The notes below the pieces were generated by a model that made no database searches, was not told the origin of the DNA, and worked only from the letters and a program-made list of their open reading frames with translations. The translations under genes were made by a program, and so were the position numbers. From the NCBI GenBank assembly GCA_031269635.1, contig JAISYY010000357.1:1-7941 (forward strand): a stretch of DNA of 7,941 nt. The letters are read 5' to 3'. This document shows positions 1 through 5,985 of this stretch, in pieces (position 1 is the stretch's first letter; each line of letters begins with the position of its first letter). The stretch comes from Tannerella sp. GTDB taxonomy: Bacteria > Bacteroidota > Bacteroidia > Bacteroidales > Tannerellaceae.

Positions 1-1
1 C

Positions 2-172
2 AATTTAGCCTGCCTCTACGCCCTCCGTTCCGACAGGGAAAACGCGCTTCTTTATCTGGAACAAAGTTTGGTAAAGAAGGAAGTCACGGCAGATTATGTA
101 AAACAGGATAAAGATTGGGCTGTTTACCGTACGGACAGGGACTTTCTCGCCCTGCTTCGGCGGTTTGAATAA
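2..172 (+). CDS. 3' end of a TPR-like repeat protein gene (partial)
   Basis: An open frame enters from the left edge and stops at TAA 170-172, giving the last 56 residues of a protein. It opens NLACLYALRSDRENALLYLE and closes YRTDRDFLALLRRFE. The NLACLYAL..D.E.AL.YLE helix pair, then an ADYV..D.DW segment, then a D.DF..LL.RF ending, is the pattern of the 'TPR end-of-group' module that closes many tetratricopeptide or leucine-rich-repeat proteins in Bacteroidota. Such segments are usually protein-protein scaffolds. What the full protein does cannot be said because the N-terminal part lies outside the window. The frame is clean and its composition fits coding DNA. No strong terminator follows it: an AT-rich 8-bp inverted repeat (181-188 with 203-210) lies just downstream but has no T-run. 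The family assignment is by pattern recognition only. Confidence 0.65.
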   Translation, partial: NLACLYALRSDRENALLYLEQSLVKKEVTADYVKQDKDWAVYRTDRDFLALLRRFE

Positions 173-186
173 AAAAATGAAATGAA

Positions 187-217
187 TTGACGGATATTAA
201 ATAATTCATTATATTTG
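187..217 (+). promoter_or_regulatory. Bacteroidetes-type promoter facing the 21-bp repeat array
   Basis: TTG at 187-189 (a -33 element) is followed after 20 bases by TATATTTG at 210-217, an exact match to the TAnnTTTG -7 consensus of Bacteroidetes primary-sigma promoters. Transcription would begin around 221-225 and run rightward straight into the tandem array at 253-441. No convincing protein gene lies immediately downstream, so the product could be a structured RNA or the leader of a distant small ORF. It is inferred from sequence only, and the same stretch holds the AT-rich inverted repeat 181-188/203-210. Confidence 0.55.
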
Positions 218-252
218 TTGCCGGAGATTTCCCCTGTAGCGATTTAATCTTC

Positions 253-441
253 CCTGCAGATAAGGGGAACATCCCCCTAAACAGGGGAAACAGTCCCCGA
301 GGTCGGGGTAGCATTGCCCAAGGTTGGGGAATCGCTCCCCAAGGATGGGGAAGACTTGCCCAAGGTCGGGGGAACGTTCCCCAAAGTCGGGGAAAGGCTC
401 CCCAGGGTCGGGGAAGAGTTCCCCAAGGTTGAAAAACAAAG
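253..441. repeat. Imperfect 21-bp tandem array with alternating CCCC and GGGG blocks
   Basis: About nine units of exactly 21 bp follow each other. Clear units begin at 274, 295, 316, 337, 358, 379 and 400, with decayed edge units at 253 and 421. The approximate unit is CCCCAAGGTCGGGGAA followed by five variable bases. CCCC and GGGG blocks alternate, so nearly every boundary can form a short hairpin on either strand, for example the fully self-complementary GGGGAACGTTCCCC at 369-382. As 21 is a multiple of three, the array stays open in several frames on both strands and encodes heptapeptide repeats such as PKVGERL on plus and PDLGERF on minus. None of these frames has a convincing start, conserved flanks or a recognisable domain, so I treat the array as a DNA or RNA element rather than a gene. 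Confidence 0.9.
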
Positions 442-570
442 TGATATTGCCTTTTACGAGCCATATAGTCATGTCGTATCCGGGGTGAGAGCGGTATGAT
501 TGAGAAATACACCCGAAGTAAAACAGATAAATAAACGAAATGATGTCTAAAAGTGCGTATGCAGAGCGAA

Positions 571-810
571 TCACCTTTTCTTTTTATATCCCAGTCCGTA
601 AAATAAATTCAGTGTCGGGACAAACCTCGCCCCGTTTGTGAAATCACAAACTACATTCAAAGCAGGTTTAAGCCATATCTCGTTATATACTTTTATCAGA
701 CCGCCGATTGAAGCGGTAAGTACACTCGTGGAATTTATGTATTCATATTCTGCCTGCGACGGCGTACTGCTCGTTTCCTTCCTGACCGAGGCGACTTTCG
801 TTTTGAACAA
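571..810 (-). pseudogene. Possible outer-membrane beta-barrel C-terminal fragment
   Basis: This minus-strand frame of up to 79 codons has no good start: the first usable codon is TTG at 808-810, and the frame stays open further upstream in sequence that does not look like a barrel. The last 50 or so residues alternate hydrophobic and polar positions with aromatic ends, as in VLTASIGGLIKVYNEIWL, then a turn and ARFVPTLNLFYGLGY, ending KKKR. This is the look of the final two or three strands of a Bacteroidota outer-membrane barrel. It lacks a signal peptide, the rest of the barrel and a terminal aromatic residue, so if the resemblance is real it is a gene remnant. It could also be chance. The 442-570 stretch before it contains nothing I can name. 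Confidence 0.3.
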
Positions 811-849
811 AAAACCATTGCAACTTTCGCATCGGACACAACAATTGCA

Positions 850-1032
850 ATGGCTGAAATGGAACTTAACGACAATAATAGTTGGGTGGATAAGATATCG
901 TCTTGCTACAGTACGAATTTTGAGTCCTATTGTATGGTATTGGACGTGGATGCCTGGGACAAAATTCCTCAGGATACATTGATGGAGCGGATAAATCCTC
1001 TCTTACAATATACTACTATCGGATGTATATGA
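850..1032 (+). CDS. Small hypothetical protein, possibly the 5' part of a broken gene
   Basis: A 60-codon frame runs from ATG 850-852 to TGA 1030-1032. The product starts MAEMELNDNNSWVDKISSCY and is acidic, with an aromatic core around SYCMVLDVDAWDKIP. I do not recognise the family, and there is no signal peptide or membrane segment. The ATG lies in the right arm of a perfect 9-bp inverted repeat (815-823 with 845-853). The next frame (+1) opens at 995, before this one stops, and continues into the ORF at 1064, so the two may once have been one gene broken by a frameshift between 995 and 1032. No matching promoter was seen upstream. Confidence 0.35.
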   Translation: MAEMELNDNNSWVDKISSCYSTNFESYCMVLDVDAWDKIPQDTLMERINPLLQYTTIGCI

Positions 1033-1063
1033 GGCAGAATTTTATAATCAACCACGCAAATAC

Positions 1064-1321
1064 ATGGAAGCAATACTGAACGATAAGAAAAGCAAGCGAT
1101 TCCTTGACGAAATAGGAAAATTCGGACATTCTGATTTTAAATGGTTGCGGAACGAACTCATGCCTGTTATCGACTATACGCTGTATTTGGTTGACAATTA
1201 CGACAACCCTAAAAAAATGGCGGTTGACTTTGAAACTTTCTGCAAAAACCGAACGAATGAGAACGAAAATCAGAAGAAATATTTCCGCTTCATTACCAAT
1301 TCAAAAAACGAATCCCGCTAA
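1064..1321 (+). CDS. Small hypothetical protein, possibly the 3' part of a broken gene
   Basis: ATG 1064 to TAA 1319-1321 gives an 85-residue, lysine-rich, helical, soluble-looking protein (starts MEAILNDKKSKRFLDEIGKF, ends FRFITNSKNESR). I do not recognise it. The same frame is open back to 995, and the extra residues (for example SDVYEAEFYNQPRKY) read like natural protein, so the ATG may be internal. Together with the 850-1032 ORF in the previous frame this suggests one gene of about 150 codons split by an indel. A hairpin directly after the stop (1322-1340) fits a genuine gene end facing the convergent rny. Confidence 0.45.
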   Translation: MEAILNDKKSKRFLDEIGKFGHSDFKWLRNELMPVIDYTLYLVDNYDNPKKMAVDFETFCKNRTNENENQKKYFRFITNSKNESR

Positions 1322-1340
1322 AAATTGCTGATGGCAATTT
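1322..1340. terminator. Hairpin between convergent genes
   Basis: AAATTGC (1322-1328) and GCAATTT (1334-1340) form a perfect 7-bp stem with a 5-base loop immediately after the stop of the upstream plus-strand ORF. Read on the minus strand it is followed by a short T-run, so it could act as a second stop for rny transcripts. On plus the following T content is poor. Confidence 0.4.
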
Positions 1341-1352
1341 CATGTTTATCAA

Positions 1353-1375
1353 TAAAAAGAACGGGCGTTTCCCGC
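1353..1375 (-). terminator. Rho-independent terminator of rny
   Basis: On the minus strand GCGGG and CCCGT (within 1361-1375) pair around an AAACG loop and are followed by TCTTTTTATT (1351-1360). The stem begins directly after the rny stop codon (1376-1378). The stem is short but GC-rich and the U-tract is well placed. Confidence 0.55.
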
Positions 1376-2914
1376 TTACTTCGCGTAGCTTACGGCGCGG
1401 GTTTCGCGGATTACGGTGATCTTGACCTGTCCCGGATAAGTCATCTCGTCCTGGATCTTCTTGGCTATCTCGCCGGACAGGTTTTCGACGTCCTTGTCGC
1501 TTATTTTGTCCGCCCCGACGATGACGCGCAACTCGCGGCCTGCCTGTATGGCGTACGTGTTGATTACGCCGGGGTAGGACATGGCCAATTGTTCGAGGTC
1601 GTTGAGCCGTTTGATGTAAGCCTCGACGATTTCGCGGCGTGCACCCGGACGGGCGCCGGAAATGGCGTCGCAAACCTGTACGATCGGCGCGATCATTGTC
1701 TGCATCTCTATTTCGTCGTGGTGCGCACCTACGGCGTTGCATATATCCGGCTTTTCCTTGTATTTTTCACAAAGCTTCATGCCTAATATGGCGTGCGGCA
1801 ATTCCGGTTCGTCGTCAGGCACTTTGCCTATGTCGTGCAAAAGCCCGGCGCGACGCGCCTTTTTCGGATTGAGGCCAAGCTCCGACGCCATTGTAGCGCA
1901 GAGGTTTGCCGTTTCGCGGGCATGCTGGAGCAGGTTCTGGCCATACGATGAACGGTATTTCATTTTCCCTGTCAGGCGGATTAGTTCCGGGTGAAGTCCG
2001 TGGATACCGAGGTCAATGGCCGTACGCTTACCCGTTTCGATGATTTCCTCTTCGATCTGTTTTTTTACCTTGCCGACGACTTCCTCGATGCGTGCCGGAT
2101 GAATACGTCCGTCCTGTACCAGCTGGTGAAGCGCAAGGCGGGCTACTTCGCGGCGAACGGGGTCAAAACCCGAAAGCACGATCGCTTCGGGTGTATCGTC
2201 GACGATTATTTCGATGCCGGTAGCGCTTTCGAGAGCACGTATGTTACGTCCCTCGCGTCCGATAATGCGCCCTTTTATTTCGTCCGATTCTATCGGGAAC
2301 ACGGTTACGGAGTTCTCGATCGCCGTTTCCGTGGCTACGCGCTGGATGGACTGCACGACAATTTTCTTGGCCTCCATGCTGGCCGTCATCTTCGCTTCTT
2401 CCATTATTTCGTTGATATACGAAGAAGCGCTGGATTTAGCCTCGTCTTTCAGCGATTCGGCAAGGCGTTCTTTTGCTTCTTTGGCAGACAGGCCGGAAAT
2501 CGTTTCGAGCTGTTCGACTTCGCGTTGATGTATTTTTTCCAGGTCCTGCTGTTTCTTTTCTATAACGGCCAGCTGCATTGCAAGATTTTCTTTAATGGCA
2601 TCTATTTCCGCATTTTTGCGTTGCAGATCTTCCTGTTTTTGCGAAAAAGCCGTTTCGCGCTGTTTGAGTTTGGCTTCGGCAGATTGTATTTTTGCATTAC
2701 GTGCAGTTACCTGTTTTTCCAGCTCCGCTTTAAGTTGAATGAATTTCTCCTTCACTTCGAGCATTTTGTTTTTCTTCATCACCTCGGTTTCCCTTTCAAT
2801 CTCTTTCGTCTTCTTTTCGTGCCTTGATTTAGAGAATATCCGTGTGGTGAACCATGTTAGAAAACCGCCCAAAATAAATGAGGCGATTATTGCTATGATA
2901 TACAATACATTCAT
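1376..2914 (-). CDS. rny: Ribonuclease Y
   Basis: The 512-residue product is full length for RNase Y, the membrane-anchored endoribonuclease that starts mRNA decay. Residues about 4-23 form a single N-terminal membrane segment (VLYIIAIIASFILGGFLTWF). Residues about 30-190 are a long charged coiled coil. A KH RNA-binding domain carries GRIIGREGRNIR at 215-226. The metal-dependent HD phosphohydrolase domain shows H331, H360-D361 in LLHDIGK, H398-H399 and D416 in VCDAIS. The C-terminal domain ends ETRAVSYAK, as is usual for the family. The start is ATG 2912-2914, just before the membrane segment. It lies 103 bases after zapA on the same strand. No consensus promoter was found in the gap, so expression probably depends on read-through of the hairpin at 2956-2993 or on an unseen promoter. 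All expected catalytic residues are present. Confidence 0.97.
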   Translation of the reverse strand: MNVLYIIAIIASFILGGFLTWFTTRIFSKSRHEKKTKEIERETEVMKKNKMLEVKEKFIQLKAELEKQVTARNAKIQSAEAKLKQRETAFSQKQEDLQRKNAEIDAIKENLAMQLAVIEKKQQDLEKIHQREVEQLETISGLSAKEAKERLAESLKDEAKSSASSYINEIMEEAKMTASMEAKKIVVQSIQRVATETAIENSVTVFPIESDEIKGRIIGREGRNIRALESATGIEIIVDDTPEAIVLSGFDPVRREVARLALHQLVQDGRIHPARIEEVVGKVKKQIEEEIIETGKRTAIDLGIHGLHPELIRLTGKMKYRSSYGQNLLQHARETANLCATMASELGLNPKKARRAGLLHDIGKVPDDEPELPHAILGMKLCEKYKEKPDICNAVGAHHDEIEMQTMIAPIVQVCDAISGARPGARREIVEAYIKRLNDLEQLAMSYPGVINTYAIQAGRELRVIVGADKISDKDVENLSGEIAKKIQDEMTYPGQVKITVIRETRAVSYAK

Positions 2915-2950
2915 TTTACTGTTGTTTTAATTTTTGGTTATTATAATAAT

Positions 2951-2993
2951 AAAAAGCACTGTCCAGGAAGACTTGCGTCTCCCGAATCAGTGC
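2951..2993 (-). terminator. Hairpin plus U-run between zapA and rny (terminator or attenuator)
   Basis: Read on the minus strand, GCACTG pairs with CAGTGC (2988-2993 with 2956-2961). After an internal bulge, GGGAGAC pairs with GTCTTCC (2977-2983 with 2966-2972) around a GCAA tetraloop (2973-2976) of the stable GNRA class. TTTTT follows at once (2955-2951). This is a good intrinsic terminator about 25 bases after the zapA stop. Because rny follows on the same strand without a visible promoter, the hairpin may be a partial terminator or an RNA processing site that sets the rny level relative to zapA. Confidence 0.65.
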
Positions 2994-3017
2994 GTAAAAG
3001 CTCATTCCGTTAAATAA

Positions 3018-3314
3018 TTATTCCTCTTTCAATAAATCTTCTAACTCGTCAGAGAGTTGTCTTATTTTTGTTGTAAAAGGAATCGTGTCCTCTTCCAGTC
3101 TCAAATGGCTTGTTGCAATATCTATAGCCATCATGGCTAACAGATCTTTATCCGACAACTTAGCCTCGGAGAAAGTTTGTTTATATGCATTAAATTTTTG
3201 TCGCAGGAGCTTTGCAGCTTCCCGTACTAATCGTTCATCTTCAGTCTTTATCCATACGGGGTACTTTCTTTCACCCGGGATAACTTCTAACTGTATTAGT
3301 ATCTCGTCCGACAT
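3018..3314 (-). CDS. zapA: Cell division protein ZapA
   Basis: The 98-residue protein has the ZapA layout. A short N-terminal beta-rich domain (MSDEILIQLEVIPGERKYPV, residues 1-20) leads to the REAAKLLRQKFNAYKQTF helix, then DKDLLAMMAIDIATSHLRLE and a C-terminal coiled coil of about 30 residues. ZapA binds FtsZ in the cytoplasm and cross-links protofilaments to stabilise the Z-ring. The length is close to the usual 95-110. The start ATG lies 3 bases after the stop of the coiled-coil gene upstream, so the two are almost certainly co-translated from the promoter at 3633-3663. Pairing with a coiled-coil gene before it and rny after it is familiar in Bacteroidota. Confidence 0.92.
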   Translation of the reverse strand: MSDEILIQLEVIPGERKYPVWIKTEDERLVREAAKLLRQKFNAYKQTFSEAKLSDKDLLAMMAIDIATSHLRLEEDTIPFTTKIRQLSDELEDLLKEE

Positions 3315-3317
3315 AAT

Positions 3318-3614
3318 TTATTCATCATTTAACAAGGCGATGCATGTCTCCACTTCCCGCACCAATTTGTTTACTCGCTTACGCACATATTGAAATTCAC
3401 CTTCGTCTTCGGCTAATTTGTAAGCCGTATGCAAGTTCGTATATTTGGTCTGTAATGCCTCAACCGTTTGCTTGTTTTGCCGTATTATTTCGTCTTTTTC
3501 TTTTAAAGACCTTTCCAAGAGTTCAATATAACGCTTTTGCCCGTCATACAGCCGGATCAATTCACGTATCCTGTTTTCAAATACGGCCAACGAATCATGT
3601 TCTTTTTCAGTCAT
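3318..3614 (-). CDS. Coiled-coil protein upstream of zapA, possible division partner
   Basis: This 98-residue protein is almost wholly helical. Residues about 8-70 show heptad spacing (RIRELIRLYDGQKRYIELLE, then KEKDEIIRQNKQTVEALQTK), and the C-terminus RVNKLVREVETCIALLNDE is the part I expect to be conserved. It has no signal peptide or membrane segment. It is the first gene of a unit with zapA, 3 bases apart. ZapA in Proteobacteria works with the small coiled coil ZapB, so a ZapB-like role as a Z-ring partner is a reasonable inference from position and shape, but sequence identity to ZapB is not evident. The ATG (3612-3614) lies about 10 bases after the predicted transcription start, giving a very short leader. 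Confidence 0.85.
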   Translation of the reverse strand: MTEKEHDSLAVFENRIRELIRLYDGQKRYIELLERSLKEKDEIIRQNKQTVEALQTKYTNLHTAYKLAEDEGEFQYVRKRVNKLVREVETCIALLNDE

Positions 3615-3632
3615 TTACTTCCAAATTGTGCA

Positions 3633-3663
3633 CAAAAGTACATTTTATAATTGTGATAAACAA
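3633..3663 (-). promoter_or_regulatory. Promoter of the coiled-coil gene-zapA(-rny) unit
   Basis: On the minus strand TTG (3661-3663) is followed after 20 bases by TACTTTTG (3633-3640), a full match to the TAnnTTTG -7 element with standard spacing. Transcription would start near 3625, about 10 bases before the ATG of the first gene. Confidence 0.7.
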
Positions 3664-3703
3664 CTTTTTGCCATCTTTTTTATTAATTTCTTTAAGGACA
3701 GGC

Positions 3704-3740
3704 AAAAAAAAGGCTGTTCGTTTATAAAAATGAGCAGCCT
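3704..3740 (-). terminator. Strong Rho-independent terminator of the winged-helix gene
   Basis: On the minus strand AGGCTG (3735-3740) pairs with CAGCCT (3711-3716), and TC/GA pairs extend the stem after one mismatch. An uninterrupted run of eight T follows (3711-3704). It lies about 20 bases after the winged-helix stop and insulates the downstream zapA unit. Confidence 0.8.
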
Positions 3741-3761
3741 AATTTTCATTATTATCCCTCT

Positions 3762-3965
3762 TTAAGCTAACCACACATATAAATCATCATCTTTTTCGTC
3801 GAAGACAAGTTTGCCTTCTTTTGCCAACCATCCCAAAGCTGAGAATAACACCTTATCTGCCTTGATTTTTGTAATCTTTTTCAGTTCTTTTATTGACATT
3901 TTGCCGGAAGTACTCAAAGCAGTCCATACGATACCGGCTGTTGTCCCAATTGTTTCACTTGTCAT
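3762..3965 (-). CDS. Small winged helix-turn-helix protein (DUF2582-like)
   Basis: The 67-residue protein is a single winged-helix domain. Helix 1 is IGTTAGIVWTALS (6-18), helix 2 MSIKELKKIT (23-32), the recognition-like helix KADKVLFSALGWLAKEGKL (35-53), and the wing is KLVFDEKDDDLYVWL. This matches the small Bacteroidota winged-helix family I know as DUF2582, whose function is not established; DNA binding is likely from the fold but is an inference. It is transcribed alone: its own promoter (3991-4019) lies 25 bases upstream and a strong terminator follows. A perfect 8-bp inverted repeat overlaps the -33 element (4011-4018/4037-4044), which would suit autoregulation if the protein does bind DNA. 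Confidence 0.85.
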   Translation of the reverse strand: MTSETIGTTAGIVWTALSTSGKMSIKELKKITKIKADKVLFSALGWLAKEGKLVFDEKDDDLYVWLA

Positions 3966-3990
3966 GATAATTAATATTTAAAACCCGGTG

Positions 3991-4019
3991 CAAATATACG
4001 AACTTTTAATAAATTACAA
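3991..4019 (-). promoter_or_regulatory. Promoter of the winged-helix gene
   Basis: TATATTTG on the minus strand (3991-3998) is an exact -7 element, with TTG (4017-4019) 18 bases upstream as -33, slightly shorter than the usual 19-21. Transcription would start near 3985, about 20 bases before the ATG. Confidence 0.65.
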
Positions 4020-4066
4020 TCGTTTTCTTGTAAAAATGTAATTTCAAATAATTTGCTTCAGGTGCG

Positions 4067-5173
4067 TTACTGTTCGTATTCCATGTCCGGACCGCTATCG
4101 GGGCTTTCCGTTCCTTCGATAATATGATCCTGATTGTCAATTATTTTCATGTCCATATTTTTGTGGACAATTTTTTCTTTATCCTGAAATGTTTCCCTGT
4201 TCAGTTCCGTCCAAAGAATATCTTTAAGCGAGTCCAACCCCTGACCGGTAACGGACGAAATGAACACATGCGGTATATTTTCCGGCAGGTTCCGCGAAAA
4301 TTCTTCGTCCGTGAGGTCACTTTTTGTGATGGCAAGAACGCGGCTTTTTTCAGCGAGGTCGGGATTGTATTTTTCCAGTTCGCTGTTTAATATTTCATAT
4401 TCTTTTAAGATATCGCCGGTATCCGCCGGTATCATGAAAAGCAGGAGGGAATTTCGTTCGATATGTCGCAGGAAACGAAGTCCCAGTCCCCGGCCTTCGC
4501 TTGCTCCTTCGATTATGCCGGGGATATCGGCCATAACAAAGGAACGGTTATCGCGGTATTTTACGATTCCGAGGTTTGGTTCCAGCGTTGTGAAGGGGTA
4601 GTTTGCTATTTTCGGTTTGGCTGTTGTAATGACCGACAACAAGGTTGATTTCCCGGCATTCGGGAAGCCTACCAGTCCTACGTCGGCTAAGAGTTTTAGT
4701 TGCAGGATTACGTTTCGTTCTTCGCAGGGTTCTCCCGGTTGGGCGTAGCGTGGGGCCTGGTTAGTGGAGGTTTTGAAATGGGTGTTGCCCCAGCCGCCTT
4801 TTCCGCCTTTCAGGAGGCGTACGGTCTGGCCGTCTTCCGTAACGTCGCAGATAAAATCTCCCGTATCGGCATCGTAAATGACGGTTCCGCAAGGCACGTC
4901 GATATAGCGGTCTTCACCGTTTTTACCCGTGCAGCCTTTCGCGCCGCCCGGTTCGCCGGGAGTAGCGATGATATGCCGTTCGTATCTCAGGTGGAGCAAG
5001 GTCCACAAGTTGCGGTTTGCCCGCAGGAACACATGTCCGCCGCGTCCGCCGTCGCCGCCGTCCGGCCCTCCTTTAGGGATATATTTCGCTCTGCGGAAAT
5101 GTAAGGATCCTTTCCCTCCCTTTCCCGAACAACAATATATCTTAACATAATCGACAAAATTTGAATCGGCCAT
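4067..5173 (-). CDS. obgE: GTPase ObgE/CgtA, ribosome-assembly GTPase
   Basis: The 368-residue protein has the glycine-rich Obg fold at residues 1-160 (FRRAKYIPKGGPDGGDGGRG at 27-46, then several GG-rich turns). A G domain follows: G1 GFPNAGKST at 169-177, the G2 threonines in YPFTT at 192-196, G3 DIPG at 216-219, G4 TKSD at 283-286 and G5 SSV at 306-308. Obg proteins bind the large ribosomal subunit and link its maturation to nucleotide levels and stress. The C-terminal OCT domain of longer Obg proteins is absent; instead there is an acidic tail of about 40 residues ending PDSGPDMEYEQ, as usual in this phylum. The ATG at 5171-5173 directly begins the Obg fold. It follows adk by 208 bases, with its own -7 element at 5230-5237, so it is probably transcribed separately. 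Confidence 0.97.
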   Translation of the reverse strand: MADSNFVDYVKIYCCSGKGGKGSLHFRRAKYIPKGGPDGGDGGRGGHVFLRANRNLWTLLHLRYERHIIATPGEPGGAKGCTGKNGEDRYIDVPCGTVIYDADTGDFICDVTEDGQTVRLLKGGKGGWGNTHFKTSTNQAPRYAQPGEPCEERNVILQLKLLADVGLVGFPNAGKSTLLSVITTAKPKIANYPFTTLEPNLGIVKYRDNRSFVMADIPGIIEGASEGRGLGLRFLRHIERNSLLLFMIPADTGDILKEYEILNSELEKYNPDLAEKSRVLAITKSDLTDEEFSRNLPENIPHVFISSVTGQGLDSLKDILWTELNRETFQDKEKIVHKNMDMKIIDNQDHIIEGTESPDSGPDMEYEQ

Positions 5174-5229
5174 TTTAATTTAACGGTTTAGTTGTTATGA
5201 TCATTAATCATTTATAGTTATAAATGCGG

Positions 5230-5237
5230 CAAAGGTA
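5230..5237 (-). promoter_or_regulatory. Probable -7 element of the obgE promoter
   Basis: TACCTTTG on the minus strand matches TAnnTTTG and lies about 57 bases before the obgE start. No TTG is found 18-21 bases upstream, so only half of the usual promoter is visible. Confidence 0.45.
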
Positions 5238-5341
5238 CAGCTTATTTTTGAATAATGGCGCCTTTGCAGGTGATTTCTTTTTGCCACAACATTCGTCAAT
5301 GTCCGTCCGGAAAATCTAATATTTAACAAATAATCAGACAC

Positions 5342-5373
5342 AAAAAACTGCGTAACCCGAAGCTACTTCCGGT
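5342..5373 (-). terminator. Weak terminator after adk
   Basis: On the minus strand GACCGGAAG and CTTCGGGTT pair around a TAG loop (5354-5373) with one G-G mismatch. TTTTTT (5347-5342) follows after about seven bases. That spacing is longer than ideal, so termination may be partial. Confidence 0.4.
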
Positions 5374-5381
5374 CTCCTCGT

Positions 5382-5954
5382 TCATAGTCCTTTAATCGCC
5401 TCGTCTATACGGTTGAAAATATCTTCTACCGTGCCGGTTCCTTTTATGGCAACGTGTTTGTTTTTGCTTTTATAATATTCGGCGAGTGGGGCGGTTTGCT
5501 TATGATAAACTTCGAGGCGCGATTTTATTGTTTCCTCGTTATCGTCGGTGCGACCGGAATTTTTTCCGCGTTCGATAAGGCGTGTTACCAGCACTTCGTC
5601 TTCAACCTGAAGGTCAAGTAGAATGGATACATCCCAGCCGCGTTTTTGCAGTATGCTTTCAAGAACTTCCGCCTGGGGTATCGTACGCGGGAAGCCGTCG
5701 AAGACGACCCCTTTCGTATCGTCGGGCAGGCGGTCGAGGACTTTGTCGAGCGTATCACAAATCAGGTTGTCGGGTAACAGCTGTCCTTTTTCAATATATT
5801 CTTTGGCCGTTTTCCCGAGTTCCGTTTCGTTTTTTATTTCTTCGCGCAAAACGTCGCCGGTAGAGATATGCGCCAGGTTATGCCGTTTCCTTATTAAATC
5901 GCTTTGGGTACCTTTCCCCGAACCGGGAGCGCCAAAGATCACTATATTTAACAT
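5382..5954 (-). CDS. adk: Adenylate kinase
   Basis: The 190-residue protein is a short-lid adenylate kinase, which converts ATP plus AMP to two ADP in the cytoplasm. It shows the P-loop GAPGSGKGT at 8-16, STGD at 31-34 in the AMP-binding part, and the family signature VVFDGFPRT at 83-91. ERGKNSGRTDDN at 128-139 is the short lid, so the long zinc-binding lid with its cysteines is missing. The length is normal for the short form. The start ATG 5952-5954 is the only reasonable one and precedes the first beta strand. It follows hpt by 31 bases with no promoter or terminator between, so the two form one purine unit. Confidence 0.97.
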   Translation of the reverse strand: MLNIVIFGAPGSGKGTQSDLIRKRHNLAHISTGDVLREEIKNETELGKTAKEYIEKGQLLPDNLICDTLDKVLDRLPDDTKGVVFDGFPRTIPQAEVLESILQKRGWDVSILLDLQVEDEVLVTRLIERGKNSGRTDDNEETIKSRLEVYHKQTAPLAEYYKSKNKHVAIKGTGTVEDIFNRIDEAIKGL

Positions 5955-5985
5955 CTTATTTTTTTATTTATTATGATTCAAATTA

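Noticed and set aside
181..210. Terminator of the TPR-like gene (8-bp AT-rich inverted repeat)
   Set aside because: The stem is entirely A/T apart from one G-C pair, the loop is 14 bases and no T-run follows; the stretch is better explained as a promoter.
84..512. Minus-strand 142-codon frame through the repeat array
   Set aside because: It overlaps the TPR-like gene end, most of it is the 21-bp array read in one of several open frames, and it has no recognisable domain.
1991..2827. Long plus-strand frame (278 codons) opposite rny
   Set aside because: It is a shadow of rny, whose domains and catalytic residues are complete on the other strand; the translation is rich in F, L and R as expected for an antisense frame.
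2915..3017. A 6S RNA gene between zapA and rny, as found next to zapA in Proteobacteria
   Set aside because: The gap is only 103 bases, has no promoter, and shows one terminator-like hairpin rather than the long stem with a central bubble.
4330..5173. ObgE lacking the C-terminal OCT domain as a truncated gene
   Set aside because: Obg proteins of this phylum commonly end in a short acidic tail instead of OCT; all G motifs are intact and the stop is not followed by leftover coding sequence.
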